Counted from the stretch's first letter, positions 20,325-29,384 are shown. The stretch: DNA of 64,000 nt from Amycolatopsis lurida (GCF_900105055.1 NZ_FNTA01000004.1:2697501-2761500), one strand, 5' to 3'. Made by a program: numbers and translations. Notes: generated from the sequence alone by a model not told the origin.

Positions 20325-21110
20325 ATGGGTGAGAGCAGCGAGGTCCCGGCTCTGCGACGCGGCCTCGGCATCCTTCGCGCCCTCGCCGCGCGGCCGGGCC
20401 CGGTGTCGGCGGCCGCGATCGCGCGCGAACTCGGCCTACCGCGTTCGACGACGTATCACCTGCTCGCCGAACTGGAGGACGCCGGTTTCGTGACGCACTT
20501 GCCCGCCGAGCGCCGCTACGGCCTCGGTATCGCCGCGTTCGAGCTCGGCTCGGCTTACCTGCGTCACGACCCGCTTGAGCGGCTCGCGCTCCCGCTGCTG
20601 CGCAAACTCGCCGACCGCGTCGGCCACACCGCGCATCTGGGCGTGCTTCACGGCAACGAGTCGCTCTACCTGGTCAAAGAGCGCCCCACCCGCCCGGAAA
20701 CCCTGGTGACCGAGGTCGGCGTCCGGCTGCCTGGCCAGCTCACGGCCTCGGGCAGGGCGATGCTCCGCCATCTGCCGTCGCCGCACGTCCGCGCGCTCTT
20801 CCCGAACGCGTCGGCGTTCGTCCTGCGCACCGGTCGCGGCCCGCGCACCCTCGCCGAACTGCGCCGAACGCTGAACGAGGAGGGCAGGCTCGGCTGGGCG
20901 GTCGAAGACGGCCACGTCACCGAAGGATTCGCCTCGGTGGCCTGCCCGGTCTTCGACCACGGCGGCCGGCCGATGGCCGCGATCAGCGTCACCCTCCGCC
21001 ACCTCTGCCCGGGAGCCGAGGGATGTGAGGAGACTTGGCCGGGCCTCGCCGAGGAGGTCCGCCTGACCGCGGCCGAACTGACCACCCGGATCGGGGGTCA
21101 GATGCGCTGA
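20325..21110 (+). CDS. IclR-family transcriptional regulator of histidine utilisation
   Basis: 261 residues from ATG 20325, with AGGAGG at 20314-20319. The N-terminal winged helix contains ALRRGLGILRALAARPG and AAAIARELGLPRSTTYHLL. The C-terminal effector domain has GHTAHLGVLHGNESLYLVKE and a conserved FASVACPVFDHGGRPMAAISV. It is divergent from hutH, so control of the hut operon by urocanate or histidine is the natural inference. It could act as activator or repressor. Confidence 0.88.
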   Translation: MGESSEVPALRRGLGILRALAARPGPVSAAAIARELGLPRSTTYHLLAELEDAGFVTHLPAERRYGLGIAAFELGSAYLRHDPLERLALPLLRKLADRVGHTAHLGVLHGNESLYLVKERPTRPETLVTEVGVRLPGQLTASGRAMLRHLPSPHVRALFPNASAFVLRTGRGPRTLAELRRTLNEEGRLGWAVEDGHVTEGFASVACPVFDHGGRPMAAISVTLRHLCPGAEGCEETWPGLAEEVRLTAAELTTRIGGQMR

Positions 21111-21313
21111 GCGTGCTTCTTCTGGACTCCCTCGAGCCCGAGCATCGCCAGCAGTTCAGCACAGTCGAGGGCATCCGAAGAGTGCCCTGCGACGGTTCGT
21201 GCGGCTCGGCCGTTCTGCAGCGTGAGGCGGACTTCTTCCTCCGCTCGCACGCCGGCCATCCGGCTCTGGTCTTCAGCGGGGTCGGGACGACTGGAATGCC
21301 TAGCCCAGGTCAT
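21098..21313 (-). CDS. Small hypothetical protein
   Basis: About 71 residues (MTWARHSSRPDPAEDQ...). The central part is AEEEVRLTLQNGRAARTVAGHS, ending with LLAMLGLEGVQKKHAQRI. An AGGTGG site lies just upstream of the ATG. The 3' end overlaps the iclR stop by 13 bp. Codon bias looks like coding DNA, but no family is recognised. The remainder of the 21111-21448 gap shows nothing else convincing. Confidence 0.45.
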   Translation of the reverse strand: MTWARHSSRPDPAEDQSRMAGVRAEEEVRLTLQNGRAARTVAGHSSDALDCAELLAMLGLEGVQKKHAQRI

Positions 21314-21448
21314 CTGCCACCTTCTTCCGGCCCTCCGGCGACACGGGGTCGTTTCGAAAGAGGGCCATGGTCGGACACTCAGCATGACATCCCTCCCCGC
21401 GACAGTTCCCGGCGCGGGTGAATTGAGACAAAAACGATCTAGATTTCA

Positions 21449-22138
21449 CTACTCTCCGTGATTCAGAAAAGACTCGAGCCGGGCATTGAACGGCGCACCC
21501 GTGTCGGGCACCAGATGCCCCATCCCTCGCACGATTTCCCGGCCCGCACCGGTCCCGTCCGCGATCGCGTCGGCGATGATCTCGTACTCCGGACGGTGGT
21601 CACCGGTGATCACGAGCATCGGGAAATCCGCTGAGGCCAACGCGTCGAGCGGCAGCTCCGCGTCTCCCGGCGGCCGCATCCCGACCAGCGCGCGGGCACC
21701 CCGCCGCAGCGTCTCCGGCACGGGATCGGGAATGGGCAGCGGCACACCGGCGAGCGGGAAGAACGCCTTGAACACTTCGCGAGGATCGTCGAGCGGCCCC
21801 TCGAGAATTCTCCGCAGTTCGGCGTCCCACGCGTCGACGACCTCGTCACCCCGGACGACCCCGGCAGCGGGTGGCTCGACCACGGTGAGCGTCCGGACCA
21901 TCGCCGGCCGCCGCGCGCCGGCGAGCATCGCGACGATCGCGCCATAGGACAGCCCGACCAGATGCGCGGGCACGCCGAGCACCTGCTCCGCGAGCAACTC
22001 GGCGTCGACTTCGAAATCCTGTACGCCGTCCGGCGATTTCCCGTGCCCGGGGCGATCCGGCGCGAGCAACGTCCACCGCTCGGTCAACGGGCGCTGAGCC
22101 CGCCACGCCTCCCTGCCGCCGAGCAGCACACCGTGCAC
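21449..22138 (-). CDS. Alpha/beta hydrolase with apparent 5' frameshift
   Basis: The readable frame (about 229 residues) begins at the GTG of VHGVLLGG and contains the nucleophile elbow VGLSYGAIVA and a late histidine in RGMGHLVPDTG. Upstream, the same frame reads WGSGPRVVL and joins VHG, a normal hydrolase N-terminus. It has no start codon. The expected start ATG at 22185 (MRLHVL) is in the next frame. One base appears missing near 22165-22166. Either the gene is broken, translation starts inside at GTG, or the assembly has an error. The substrate is unknown. Confidence 0.7.
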   Translation of the reverse strand: MHGVLLGGREAWRAQRPLTERWTLLAPDRPGHGKSPDGVQDFEVDAELLAEQVLGVPAHLVGLSYGAIVAMLAGARRPAMVRTLTVVEPPAAGVVRGDEVVDAWDAELRRILEGPLDDPREVFKAFFPLAGVPLPIPDPVPETLRRGARALVGMRPPGDAELPLDALASADFPMLVITGDHRPEYEIIADAIADGTGAGREIVRGMGHLVPDTGAPFNARLESFLNHGE

Positions 22139-22207
22139 GAGTACGACACGCGGACCGGATCCCCATCGAGCACATGAAGGCGCATGCTCCCGAGCCTAGG
22201 CCGACGC

Positions 22208-22244
22208 AAAGAAGCGGCCCCGCCCCCTCAGGGGCAGGGCCGCT
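22208..22244 (-). terminator. Intrinsic terminator of ssrA
   Basis: A G+C-rich hairpin at 22213-22244 (AGCGGCCC... paired with ...GGGCCGCT, tetraloop-like centre) followed on the minus strand by TTCTTT. It lies 12 nt beyond the tmRNA 3' end. Confidence 0.8.
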
Positions 22245-22255
22245 CCGTCGACCAG

Positions 22256-22625
22256 TGGAGGTGCCGGGAATTGAACCCGGGTCCTCTGGCGCATCACCAG
22301 GGCTTCTCCGTGCGCAGTCCGCTATGTCTCTACTTGGCCCCTTCAGTCACGCGAACAAGCTGAAGTGACGAGCCCAGCCACTGTTTGTTTCCCAACCACA
22401 CCCCGTAGCCGAGTGTGGCGGTAAGCCTCCTAGCTGATGCCGGTGACCGGGTCGGAGGCGACCCCGGACCGACAGAGTTGCTCTACTGCTTAGGCAGCAA
22501 GAGCGAACTCGCGCTGGCTCTTAGGCTCGGCGCTTATTGGTTTGCGATGACGCTTACGGTGGTCTCTCGCCTGCACCGGCACGCTTCTCCTGATTCAACG
22601 ACCAAAGTCGAAACCGTTCACCCCC
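22256..22625 (-). ncRNA. ssrA: tmRNA
   Basis: A 370-nt transcript. The 5' end GGGGGTGAACGG pairs through a 7-bp acceptor stem with the 3' end CACCTCC, followed by discriminator A. The T-arm GGGTTCAATTCCC is intact. CCA is not encoded. The tag frame at 22531-22490 reads AEPKSQREFALAA followed by TAA, close to the mycobacterial pattern ending ALAA. tmRNA rescues stalled ribosomes with SmpB, which is encoded 5.3 kb away at 27906. Confidence 0.95.
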
Positions 22626-22780
22626 TTGGTGGGATACAACCTGTACATCATAACTCGGACGGCAACCGGGTTATTCCCGCAGGTGGGGCTAGCCCCACCT
22701 GGGAGATGCCCGTGGGCACCATGTCAGCGAGCACGCGCGAGCGCGATGCTGGACTCCTCGCACCAGAGAGGAGCAAGACC

Positions 22781-23458
22781 ATGAGCTCGCTAGCGGCCGA
22801 GCGGGAGCTGAGCAGGTCCGATCCGTCGTTCGGCGGCTCGCTGGTCTACCTGCTGATGAACCTGCCGATGGGCATCGTGGCGTTCGCGCTCTTGATGTCG
22901 TTCTTCTGGGTGGGCATCGGCACGGCGATCGTCTGGATAGGGCTGCCGATCCTCGCGCTGGTGATCCTGTCGGTCCGCGGCGCGGCCCGGATGGAACGCG
23001 CCAGGGTGTACGCGCTGCTCGACCGCTACATCGACCTGCCGTATCTCCCGCTGCCCGTCGCCGGCCAGTCCGTGCGCTGGAAGGCGCGGCTGAAGGACGG
23101 CTCGACCTGGCGCGACCTCGCCTACTTCTTCCTGCTCTTCCCACTCGGCATCATCGAGTTCGTCCTGGTCACGGCGTTCTGGGCGACCAGCCTCGGCCTC
23201 GCCGGCCTGCCGATCCACTACCGCTTCCTGCCCGGCGGCGAGTACCGCTTCCCGACCTGGGAAAACGCGTGGTTCACCGTCGATTCGACGGTCTCGGCGC
23301 TGCCTTGGGCGGCGCTCGGGGTGCTCTGCATCGCGCTGTCGGTAGCGTTGACGAAGGCGCTGGCCGGGATGCACGCCCGGCTGGCGACGGCGCTGCTCGG
23401 GCCGACCCACGCCCAGCGCCGCCGTCTGGAGGATTCATGGGGCGAGGTTCACGGATGA
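22781..23458 (+). CDS. Sensor-domain membrane protein
   Basis: 225 residues from ATG 22781, with GAGAGGAG upstream. Four membrane helices come in two pairs, with the repeated block LKDGSTWRDLAYFFLLFPLG. That block is the hallmark of the putative sensor domain found at the N-terminus of many actinobacterial histidine kinases. Here the domain stands alone without a kinase part, and its stop overlaps the start of a kinase with its own copy of the same domain. It probably forms a complex with that kinase. Confidence 0.82.
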   Translation: MSSLAAERELSRSDPSFGGSLVYLLMNLPMGIVAFALLMSFFWVGIGTAIVWIGLPILALVILSVRGAARMERARVYALLDRYIDLPYLPLPVAGQSVRWKARLKDGSTWRDLAYFFLLFPLGIIEFVLVTAFWATSLGLAGLPIHYRFLPGGEYRFPTWENAWFTVDSTVSALPWAALGVLCIALSVALTKALAGMHARLATALLGPTHAQRRRLEDSWGEVHG

Positions 23459-24594
23459 CGATCGACCAGCAGGTGCCGCAGGTGGGGATTCCGCGGCCGC
23501 GACCGTTGCGGTCGATCGTCTACATGATCGTCAGCTTCGTGTTCCGGCTCCTCCAGTTCGTCCTCATCGTCACCGGCCTGGCGGTCGGCATCGCGACGGC
23601 GGTGGTGTGGATCGGTTTCCCGATCCTCATGGCCACGACCAGTTTCATTCGCTGGTCCGCCGACCGCGAGCGAGGCTGGGCGCGCACGATGCTCGAGACT
23701 CCGCTGGAGCCGGTCGAGCGTCTGCCGGTCGAAGGACTTCCGCTGGTCAAGCGCTGGCTGACCCGCTTGACCGACGCGACGACTTGGCGCGATCTCGCCT
23801 ACCTGATGGCGGCGTTCCCGTTGGCCTGTCTGGAGCTTCCGATCGCGATCGCGTCGATCGTGCTGCTGCCGATGGCGATCTGGGTCACCCCGTGGCTCGG
23901 CTGGTTGCACGGAAACCTCGCGTTCTCGCTCCTCGGCCCGAACCGCACCCAGCGGCTGGAGCAGAAGGCCGAGCGGTTGCAGGCGTCGCGGGCTCGCGGT
24001 GTCGACGCCGCCGAGGCCGAACGCCGCCGCATCGAGCGCGATCTGCACGACGGCGCCCAGCAGCGCCTGGTCGCCGTCGCGATGAGCCTCGGCCGCGCGA
24101 AGTCGAAGTTCGACCAGGACCCGGACGCGGTACGCGAACTGATCGACGAGGCGCACCTCGACGCCAAGCTCGCGGTGTCGGAACTGCGCGATCTCGCCCG
24201 CGGGATCTACCCGGCCGTGCTCGGCGACCGCGGACTCGACGCCGCCTTGTCCGCGCAGGCCGCGAAATCCCCGATCCACGTCGACGTCGAGGTGGACGTC
24301 GAACCGCGGCCGCCCGCCGCGGTCGAGACGACGGCCTACTTCATCGTCGGCGAGACGCTGACGAACATCGCGAAGCACTCGGGAGCGACCGAAGCGGGTG
24401 TGAAGGTGTGGCGCACCGACTCGATGGTCATCGTCGAGATCACCGACAACGGGCACGGTGGCGCCGAAGTCCGGCCAGGTGGCGGCCTCGCCGGGCTCGC
24501 CGACCGCGCGGCCACGATCGACGGCGTGATCACCGTCGTCAGCCCGCCCGGTGGCCCGACGGTGATTCGCGCGGACCTGCCGTGCCAATGGTGA
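23455..24594 (+). CDS. Sensor histidine kinase (NarL-type)
   Basis: 379 residues from the ATG overlapping the preceding stop. The N-terminal sensor domain carries four helices with LTDATTWRDLAYLMAAFPLA. HisKA_3 is EAERRRIERDLHDGAQQRLVAVA, with the phospho-histidine in DLHDG near residue 200. The HATPase region includes VGETLTNIAKHSGA and GGGLAGLADRA. The operon order sensor protein, kinase, response regulator suggests one signalling unit. The signal is unknown. Confidence 0.92.
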   Translation: MTIDQQVPQVGIPRPRPLRSIVYMIVSFVFRLLQFVLIVTGLAVGIATAVVWIGFPILMATTSFIRWSADRERGWARTMLETPLEPVERLPVEGLPLVKRWLTRLTDATTWRDLAYLMAAFPLACLELPIAIASIVLLPMAIWVTPWLGWLHGNLAFSLLGPNRTQRLEQKAERLQASRARGVDAAEAERRRIERDLHDGAQQRLVAVAMSLGRAKSKFDQDPDAVRELIDEAHLDAKLAVSELRDLARGIYPAVLGDRGLDAALSAQAAKSPIHVDVEVDVEPRPPAAVETTAYFIVGETLTNIAKHSGATEAGVKVWRTDSMVIVEITDNGHGGAEVRPGGGLAGLADRAATIDGVITVVSPPGGPTVIRADLPCQW

Positions 24595-24599
24595 CCCGC

Positions 24600-24633
24600 T
24601 CGTGAGTGAATAGGCTCTGCCATTCACTCACGA
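24600..24633. repeat. 12-bp perfect inverted repeat between kinase and response regulator genes
   Basis: TCGTGAGTGAAT at 24600-24611 and its inverse ATTCACTCACGA at 24622-24633, with a 10-nt loop. It starts 5 nt after the kinase stop and ends 13 nt before the response regulator ATG. As RNA it would form a hairpin just before the ribosome site. It has no U-tract. Confidence 0.8.
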
Positions 24634-24646
24634 CGCTGGGGGCAGC

Positions 24647-25288
24647 ATGCGGGTTGTCATCGCCGAAGACGCGGTTCTGTTGCGCGCGGGGGTGATCCGC
24701 CTCCTCGCCGACGAGGGCATCGAGACCGTCGCGGCCGTGGACAACGGTGACGACCTGCTGGTCGCGGTCAAGGAGCACCGGCCGGATCTCGCGATCGTCG
24801 ACGTGCGGATGCCGCCCACCTTCACCGACGAGGGCCTGCGCGCCGCTCTGGGCGCTCGCGAAGTCATCCCGGGCCTGCCGGTTCTCGTGCTTTCCCAGTA
24901 CGTCGAGGAGAGCTACGCCGTCGAGCTCCTGTCCGGCGGCGCGGGCGGAGTCGGTTACCTGCTCAAGGAACGCGTCGCCGACGTCGGGGACTTCCTCGAC
25001 GCGGTCAAGCGCGTCGCCGGGGGCGGCACGGCCATCGACCCGGACGTCATCGCGCAGCTGATGGCGCGGGGCCGCAAGAACCCGCTCGACGCGCTCACCG
25101 CCCGCGAATCCGAGGTGCTGGGGCTGATGGCGCAGGGACTGTCGAACACCGCGATCGCGAACTCGCTCGTCGTCTCGCACGGCGCGGTCGAGAAGCACAT
25201 CGGCAACATCTTCGCCAAGCTCGGCCTCGAAGCGAGTTCGGTGGAACACCGCCGGGTCCGTGCGGTCCTGACTTACTTAGGACGCTGA
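24647..25288 (+). CDS. NarL/LuxR-family response regulator
   Basis: 213 residues. The receiver has the acidic pair in VVIAEDAVLLRAGV, the phospho-acceptor in LAIVDVRMPPTFTDEGL, and a lysine in GYLLKERV. The LuxR helix-turn-helix reads LTARESEVLGLMAQGLSNTAI. GGGGGCAGC precedes the ATG. This is the partner of the upstream kinase. Orthologous systems in other actinomycetes share the DxRMPP(T)FTDEG signature. Confidence 0.93.
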   Translation: MRVVIAEDAVLLRAGVIRLLADEGIETVAAVDNGDDLLVAVKEHRPDLAIVDVRMPPTFTDEGLRAALGAREVIPGLPVLVLSQYVEESYAVELLSGGAGGVGYLLKERVADVGDFLDAVKRVAGGGTAIDPDVIAQLMARGRKNPLDALTARESEVLGLMAQGLSNTAIANSLVVSHGAVEKHIGNIFAKLGLEASSVEHRRVRAVLTYLGR

Positions 25289-25370
25289 AGTAGCTCTTGG
25301 TGGCGAAGCCGTCACTCACCTAACATGGGCAGACTTGTAGGTGGGTGACGCGCCGAACCGAGGAGGACCC

Positions 25371-25604
25371 ATGACCGACAGGCCCTCCCACAGCGCCCGC
25401 TTCTTCGGCGGCCCTCTCGACGGACGCGTCCAGGAACTCGGCGACACCGAGCCCGTCGCGGGCACCGTCCTCAAACACGTCCATCTGCACGACGGGCCGA
25501 AGATCGAGACCCGCTATGAACTCGGCCTCGCCGAGGACGACTGCTGGGAGTTTCGGCTGTGCCCCGCCCCTCTCCCGGAGCCCGAGACCGACGGCGTGGG
25601 GTAG
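25371..25604 (+). CDS. Small hypothetical protein with GGPLDG motif
   Basis: 77 residues from ATG 25371, with AGGAGGA ideally placed upstream. It begins MTDRPSHSARFFGGPLDGRVQELG. The FFGGPLDG segment occurs in small conserved actinobacterial and actinophage proteins of unknown role. It is acidic, with no membrane segment. It is followed after 93 bp by the acyltransferase gene. Confidence 0.65.
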   Translation: MTDRPSHSARFFGGPLDGRVQELGDTEPVAGTVLKHVHLHDGPKIETRYELGLAEDDCWEFRLCPAPLPEPETDGVG

Positions 25605-25697
25605 GGAAAACTCCACCTTCCGAGGGCGAAAACAGGAAGATCGATACGGCGGCCCGCACCGCTGTTTTCGCGGCCCCGAAGCACCAGGCTCTTTTCC

Positions 25698-27023
25698 ATG
25701 CACACGAGCCAGAAACAGGGCCGGGACAGGTTCCTGGACATCGTCCGAGCGGTCGCGATCCTCGCGGTCGTCGTTCAGCACTGGGGAATGCCGGTGCTCT
25801 CGTACGCCGACGGCCGTCTCTCGACCGGCAACGCCCTCGCGACGCCCGGCTGGTGGGTCATCACCTGGCTCAGTCAGGTCATGCCTCTCGTCTTTTTCGC
25901 GGGCGGCGCGGCGAACCTGATCTCGTTGAGCCGCGCGGAAAGTTCCCGTTCCTGGCTCGCGGCCCGCCTCAAGCGGCTGATGATCCCGGTGCTGCCGCTG
26001 GTGGCGGTCTGGTTGTTCGTCCCGGACATCCTGCGTGGCATGGGCATTCCGGAGCAGCCGCTGCAGGTCGGCGGAGCGATCGCAGCGCAGCTTCTGTGGT
26101 TCCTGGCCGTGTACGTGCTCACCGTGCTGCTCACCCCGCTCCTGGCCACCGCGCATCGCCGCTGGGGCCTGAAGGTCCCGCTCGTGATGCTCGCCGCCGC
26201 GGTCCTCGTCGACGTCGCCCGCTTCAACGACCTCGGCCTGATCGGTTTCGCGAACGCGATCTTCGTCTGGATGGCCGTGCACCAGCTCGGTTTCCACTAC
26301 ACGCGAGGCCGTCTCGGCTCGCTGAGCCGCAACGCGGCGCTGGGGATGGCAAGTATCGGGTTCGGCATCACCGCGCTGATGGTCGCTTTCGGTCCGTATC
26401 CCGCGAGCATGATCGGCATGCCGGGCGCCCCGGTGTCGAACATGAGCCCGCCGACCGTGCTGCTGGCCTTCCTCGCGATCGGCCAGATCGGGCTCCTGCT
26501 GGCCTTCAAACCGCAGCTGAACGCCATGGCCACGCGGCCGGCTCTCGACGCCGCGCTGAAGTGGATCGGCCCGCGGTTCATGAGCGTCTACCTGTGGCAC
26601 ATGCCGGCGCTGATCGTCGTCTCCGGTGTCGCGGTCTACGGCCTCGGTTACGAAACCCCCGAACCGGGTTCCGTGCTGTGGCTGACGATGCTCCCGGCCT
26701 GGCTCGGCGCCTGCGGGCTGGTGCTCTTCGGTCTGCTGCGGATGTTCGCCCGGTTCGAAACGCAGAATTCCGGCCCCGCGTCGACCGCCCGCACACCTCA
26801 GCTGGTGGTGGCCGGGCTGGCGATCGCGGGCGGCCTGCTCGGGCTGGCCGCGCACGGTTTCGCCCCGCTGAGCGACGGTCTCGCCCAGGGTCCGGCGCCG
26901 TGGGTGGCGCTGGCGACGGGCGGATTCCTCCTGGCCGGCAAGCAAATCCAGGTTTCGGAGCTGGGAACGCGGTTGCTCGGCCGCGCCGTCTCGGTCACCG
27001 AGGTGGCACAGCTCAAACGCTGA
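25698..27023 (+). CDS. Acyltransferase-3 family membrane protein
   Basis: 441 residues with about ten membrane helices. The N-terminal motif RDRFLDIVRAVAILAVVVQHWG carries the R...H signature of acyltransferase-3 proteins (OatA, NodX class) that transfer acyl groups to exported sugars or antibiotics. A second hallmark, FMSVYLWHMPALIVV, lies near residue 300. The substrate is unknown, and peptidoglycan, a glycolipid or a secondary metabolite are all possible. The 3' end overlaps the convergent amidohydrolase by 11 bp. Confidence 0.85.
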   Translation: MHTSQKQGRDRFLDIVRAVAILAVVVQHWGMPVLSYADGRLSTGNALATPGWWVITWLSQVMPLVFFAGGAANLISLSRAESSRSWLAARLKRLMIPVLPLVAVWLFVPDILRGMGIPEQPLQVGGAIAAQLLWFLAVYVLTVLLTPLLATAHRRWGLKVPLVMLAAAVLVDVARFNDLGLIGFANAIFVWMAVHQLGFHYTRGRLGSLSRNAALGMASIGFGITALMVAFGPYPASMIGMPGAPVSNMSPPTVLLAFLAIGQIGLLLAFKPQLNAMATRPALDAALKWIGPRFMSVYLWHMPALIVVSGVAVYGLGYETPEPGSVLWLTMLPAWLGACGLVLFGLLRMFARFETQNSGPASTARTPQLVVAGLAIAGGLLGLAAHGFAPLSDGLAQGPAPWVALATGGFLLAGKQIQVSELGTRLLGRAVSVTEVAQLKR

Positions 27024-27909
27024 GCAGTTTCGCGGGGGTGTCGTGCAGCACCGCCCGCAGGAACGGCTCTCCCAGGCGATCGTCGGCTGCCCAGCCGGCG
27101 ATCGCCTGCAGCTGTGTGGCGTACGAGTACGGGATGTTGGGGAAGTCGGTGCCGAGCACGACGCGATCGGGGAACTCGGCCAGCAGATCCGTCCAGTCCC
27201 GCGGGAGCGGATTACCGCGCGAAGTGAACTCCACCCCGACCATCGTGGTGTCGAGGTACACCCGCGGATACTTCCTCGCCAGCTCGAACGCGAAGTCGAT
27301 CTCCGGCATGCCGGCGTGCGCGAGCACCAGCGTCAGGCTGGGATGCCGGACCAGGATCTCCTCGAACAGCCGTAGCCCGGTGTAGGCGCCCTTCAACGGA
27401 CCGTGTCCACAGTGGACGACCACCGGGACACCGGCGTCCGCCAGCGCGCCCCAGACGCCGTCCAGCAGCTCGTCACGCGGGTCGTAGGCGCCGACCTGGA
27501 CGTGCGCCTTGAAACAGCGGGCGCCCGCGCGCAGCGCACCGTCCACAACGGACAGCGCGGACGGCTCCGGGTAGAAGGTGCCGGTCGGCACCGCCTCGGG
27601 GACGCGTTCCGCGAATTCCAGCGCCCACGATGTCAGCCATTCGGCCATTCCCGGCTTGTGCGGATAGACCAGCGGCGCGAACCTGCGCACGCCGAACGAG
27701 CGCAGGGTTTCGATGCGCTCTTCTTCCGGCGTGCGGTAGTGCACGGGCCAGGCCATGCCGTAGTGCTCTTCGGCCTGGTCGAAGTAGGCCCACACCTTGT
27801 CCATGACCTGCTTCGGCAGGAAGTGCAGGTGAAGGTCCACGAGCCCGTCGATGCCGAGCGCCGAGATCCAACCGGGGATCTCGGCGTCCGACGCTGGCCC
27901 GTGGATCAA
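27013..27909 (-). CDS. Amidohydrolase-2 family protein
   Basis: About 298 residues if it starts at the TTG that overlaps the smpB stop (TTGA). The metal motif is [20 protein letters not shown], with further ligands in [22 protein letters not shown] and the aspartate of VVLGTDFPN. This is the metal-dependent amidohydrolase/decarboxylase family (ACMSD-like). A GTG in GLVDLHL is an alternative start but would remove part of strand one. Coupling to smpB is by position only. The substrate is unknown. Confidence 0.83.
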   Translation of the reverse strand: MIHGPASDAEIPGWISALGIDGLVDLHLHFLPKQVMDKVWAYFDQAEEHYGMAWPVHYRTPEEERIETLRSFGVRRFAPLVYPHKPGMAEWLTSWALEFAERVPEAVPTGTFYPEPSALSVVDGALRAGARCFKAHVQVGAYDPRDELLDGVWGALADAGVPVVVHCGHGPLKGAYTGLRLFEEILVRHPSLTLVLAHAGMPEIDFAFELARKYPRVYLDTTMVGVEFTSRGNPLPRDWTDLLAEFPDRVVLGTDFPNIPYSYATQLQAIAGWAADDRLGEPFLRAVLHDTPAKLLSV

Positions 27910-28388
27910 TCGTTGTACCGGCCCTTGAGCGCCCGGCCCATGGCCCGGCTGATGGTGCGATCCGCGTCCCGCTTGGCGATGTCCTGCCGCTTGTCGTAGG
28001 ACTTCTTGCCCTTCGCCAGCGCGATCTCGACCTTGACCTTGCCGTCCTTGAAGTACATCGACAGCGGGACCAGCGAAAGACCGCTCTCCTTGGTCTTGCC
28101 GATGAGCTTCTCGATCTCCTGGCGGTGCAGCAGCAGTTTCCGGGTGCGCCGCGGCGTGTGGTTCGTCCACGTGCCCTGCACGTACTCCGGGATGTGCACG
28201 TTCCGCAGCCAGACCTCGCCGTCGTCCACCGTGGCGAACGCGTCGGCCAGCGATGCCCGTCCTTCACGCAGGCTCTTCACCTCGGTACCGACGAGCACGA
28301 GACCGGCTTCGTAGGTGTCGAGGATGGAGTAATCGTGGCGAGCCTTGCGGTTCGACACGATCACCTTGTGTCCACGTTCCTTGGGCAT
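27906..28388 (-). CDS. smpB: SsrA-binding protein SmpB
   Basis: 160 residues. Typical blocks are [39 protein letters not shown], then the binding strand [21 protein letters not shown]. The C-terminal tail [19 protein letters not shown] becomes the helical mRNA-channel element in the ribosome. It delivers tmRNA (encoded at 22256-22625 here) to stalled ribosomes. It follows ftsX by 51 bp on the minus strand and overlaps the amidohydrolase start. Confidence 0.97.
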   Translation of the reverse strand: MPKERGHKVIVSNRKARHDYSILDTYEAGLVLVGTEVKSLREGRASLADAFATVDDGEVWLRNVHIPEYVQGTWTNHTPRRTRKLLLHRQEIEKLIGKTKESGLSLVPLSMYFKDGKVKVEIALAKGKKSYDKRQDIAKRDADRTISRAMGRALKGRYND

Positions 28389-28439
28389 AGCGGCGACTCT
28401 ACGTGAGTTTCTGTGTTCGGGCAGGTGGTTATCGGGCGG

Positions 28440-29333
28440 CTAGTGGCGCACGTACAGGCGCAGCGTCACGTAGCCGGTGATCGCCGAAATGACGATCGAG
28501 ACGGCGAGCAGGATCGGCGCCACCGGGAACAGCAATTCGAGCATGCCGACCGCGGGGAACACGTCCCCGGTGAGGACCAAGTCGAGCAACAGCACCTTGG
28601 TGAGCACCAGGAACACGATGCCGATGATCGCACCGACCAGGCCGGCGACCACCGCCTCCAGGAGGAACGGCAGCTGCGTGTACCAGCGGGTCGCGCCGAC
28701 CAGCCGCATGATGCCGACCTCGGTGCGCCGGGTGAACGCCGACACCTGGATGGTGTTGGCGATCAGCAGCAGCGCGGCGATGGCCATGATCAGCGCGGCA
28801 CCGAAGGCGAGGTTCCGCACACCGTTGAGCGCGTTGAACACGCGGTCCAGTGCCTTCTGCTGGTCGTCGACCTTGCTGACGCCCGGTTTGCCGGTGTACT
28901 CCTGGATGATCGCCTGGCTGCGCTCGGGGTTCTTCAGCTTGACGTGCAGCGACGCGGGCAGCGCCTCCGGCCCGGTCAGCGCGAGCAGTTCCGGCTGGCT
29001 CTCGAACATCTTCTTGAACCGCTCGTAGGACTGCTCGCGGTTCTCGAAGACGACCGACTCGACGCCGTCGTTGCCCTGCAGGTCCTCGCGCAGCGCCTGG
29101 CAAGCGGACTGCGAGCAGTTCGGGTCACCCGCGCTGATGTCGTTGACCAGATAGACCGAAACCTCGACGTCGGCGAGGAAGTTGGCCTTCATCTTGTCGA
29201 TCGTGCCGACGGCCAGCAGGCCGAAGCCGAGCATGGCGAGGGAGACCGCGGTGGTGAGGATCATCGCGATGGTCATCGTGACGTTCCGGCGCAAGCCGGT
29301 GACTACCTCGCTGAAGACGAAACTGGCGCGCAT
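28440..29333 (-). CDS. ftsX: Cell division membrane protein FtsX
   Basis: 297 residues, four membrane helices: one near residue 25-47 and three in the C-terminal half, separated by an extracytoplasmic domain (about 48-175) with DPNCSQSACQALREDLQG. The extracellular cysteine pair is common in actinobacterial FtsX. With FtsE it forms the complex that controls a peptidoglycan hydrolase, RipC in mycobacteria. The ftsE stop lies 51 bp upstream. Confidence 0.96.
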   Translation of the reverse strand: MRASFVFSEVVTGLRRNVTMTIAMILTTAVSLAMLGFGLLAVGTIDKMKANFLADVEVSVYLVNDISAGDPNCSQSACQALREDLQGNDGVESVVFENREQSYERFKKMFESQPELLALTGPEALPASLHVKLKNPERSQAIIQEYTGKPGVSKVDDQQKALDRVFNALNGVRNLAFGAALIMAIAALLLIANTIQVSAFTRRTEVGIMRLVGATRWYTQLPFLLEAVVAGLVGAIIGIVFLVLTKVLLLDLVLTGDVFPAVGMLELLFPVAPILLAVSIVISAITGYVTLRLYVRH

Positions 29334-29384
29334 CGGGGTTGATGTCCCTTGGAAGTCGTGGGTTACGGAGGAGGGCGGGGCCGG

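Noticed and set aside
22415..22780. N-terminal extension of the sensor-domain protein
   Set aside because: The extension overlaps the tmRNA gene, and a strong ribosome site precedes ATG 22781.
25320..26945. A 541-codon minus-strand frame opposite the acyltransferase gene
   Set aside because: Composition is the antisense of membrane helices (E, R, D, H, Q rich) and the plus strand carries a clear family.
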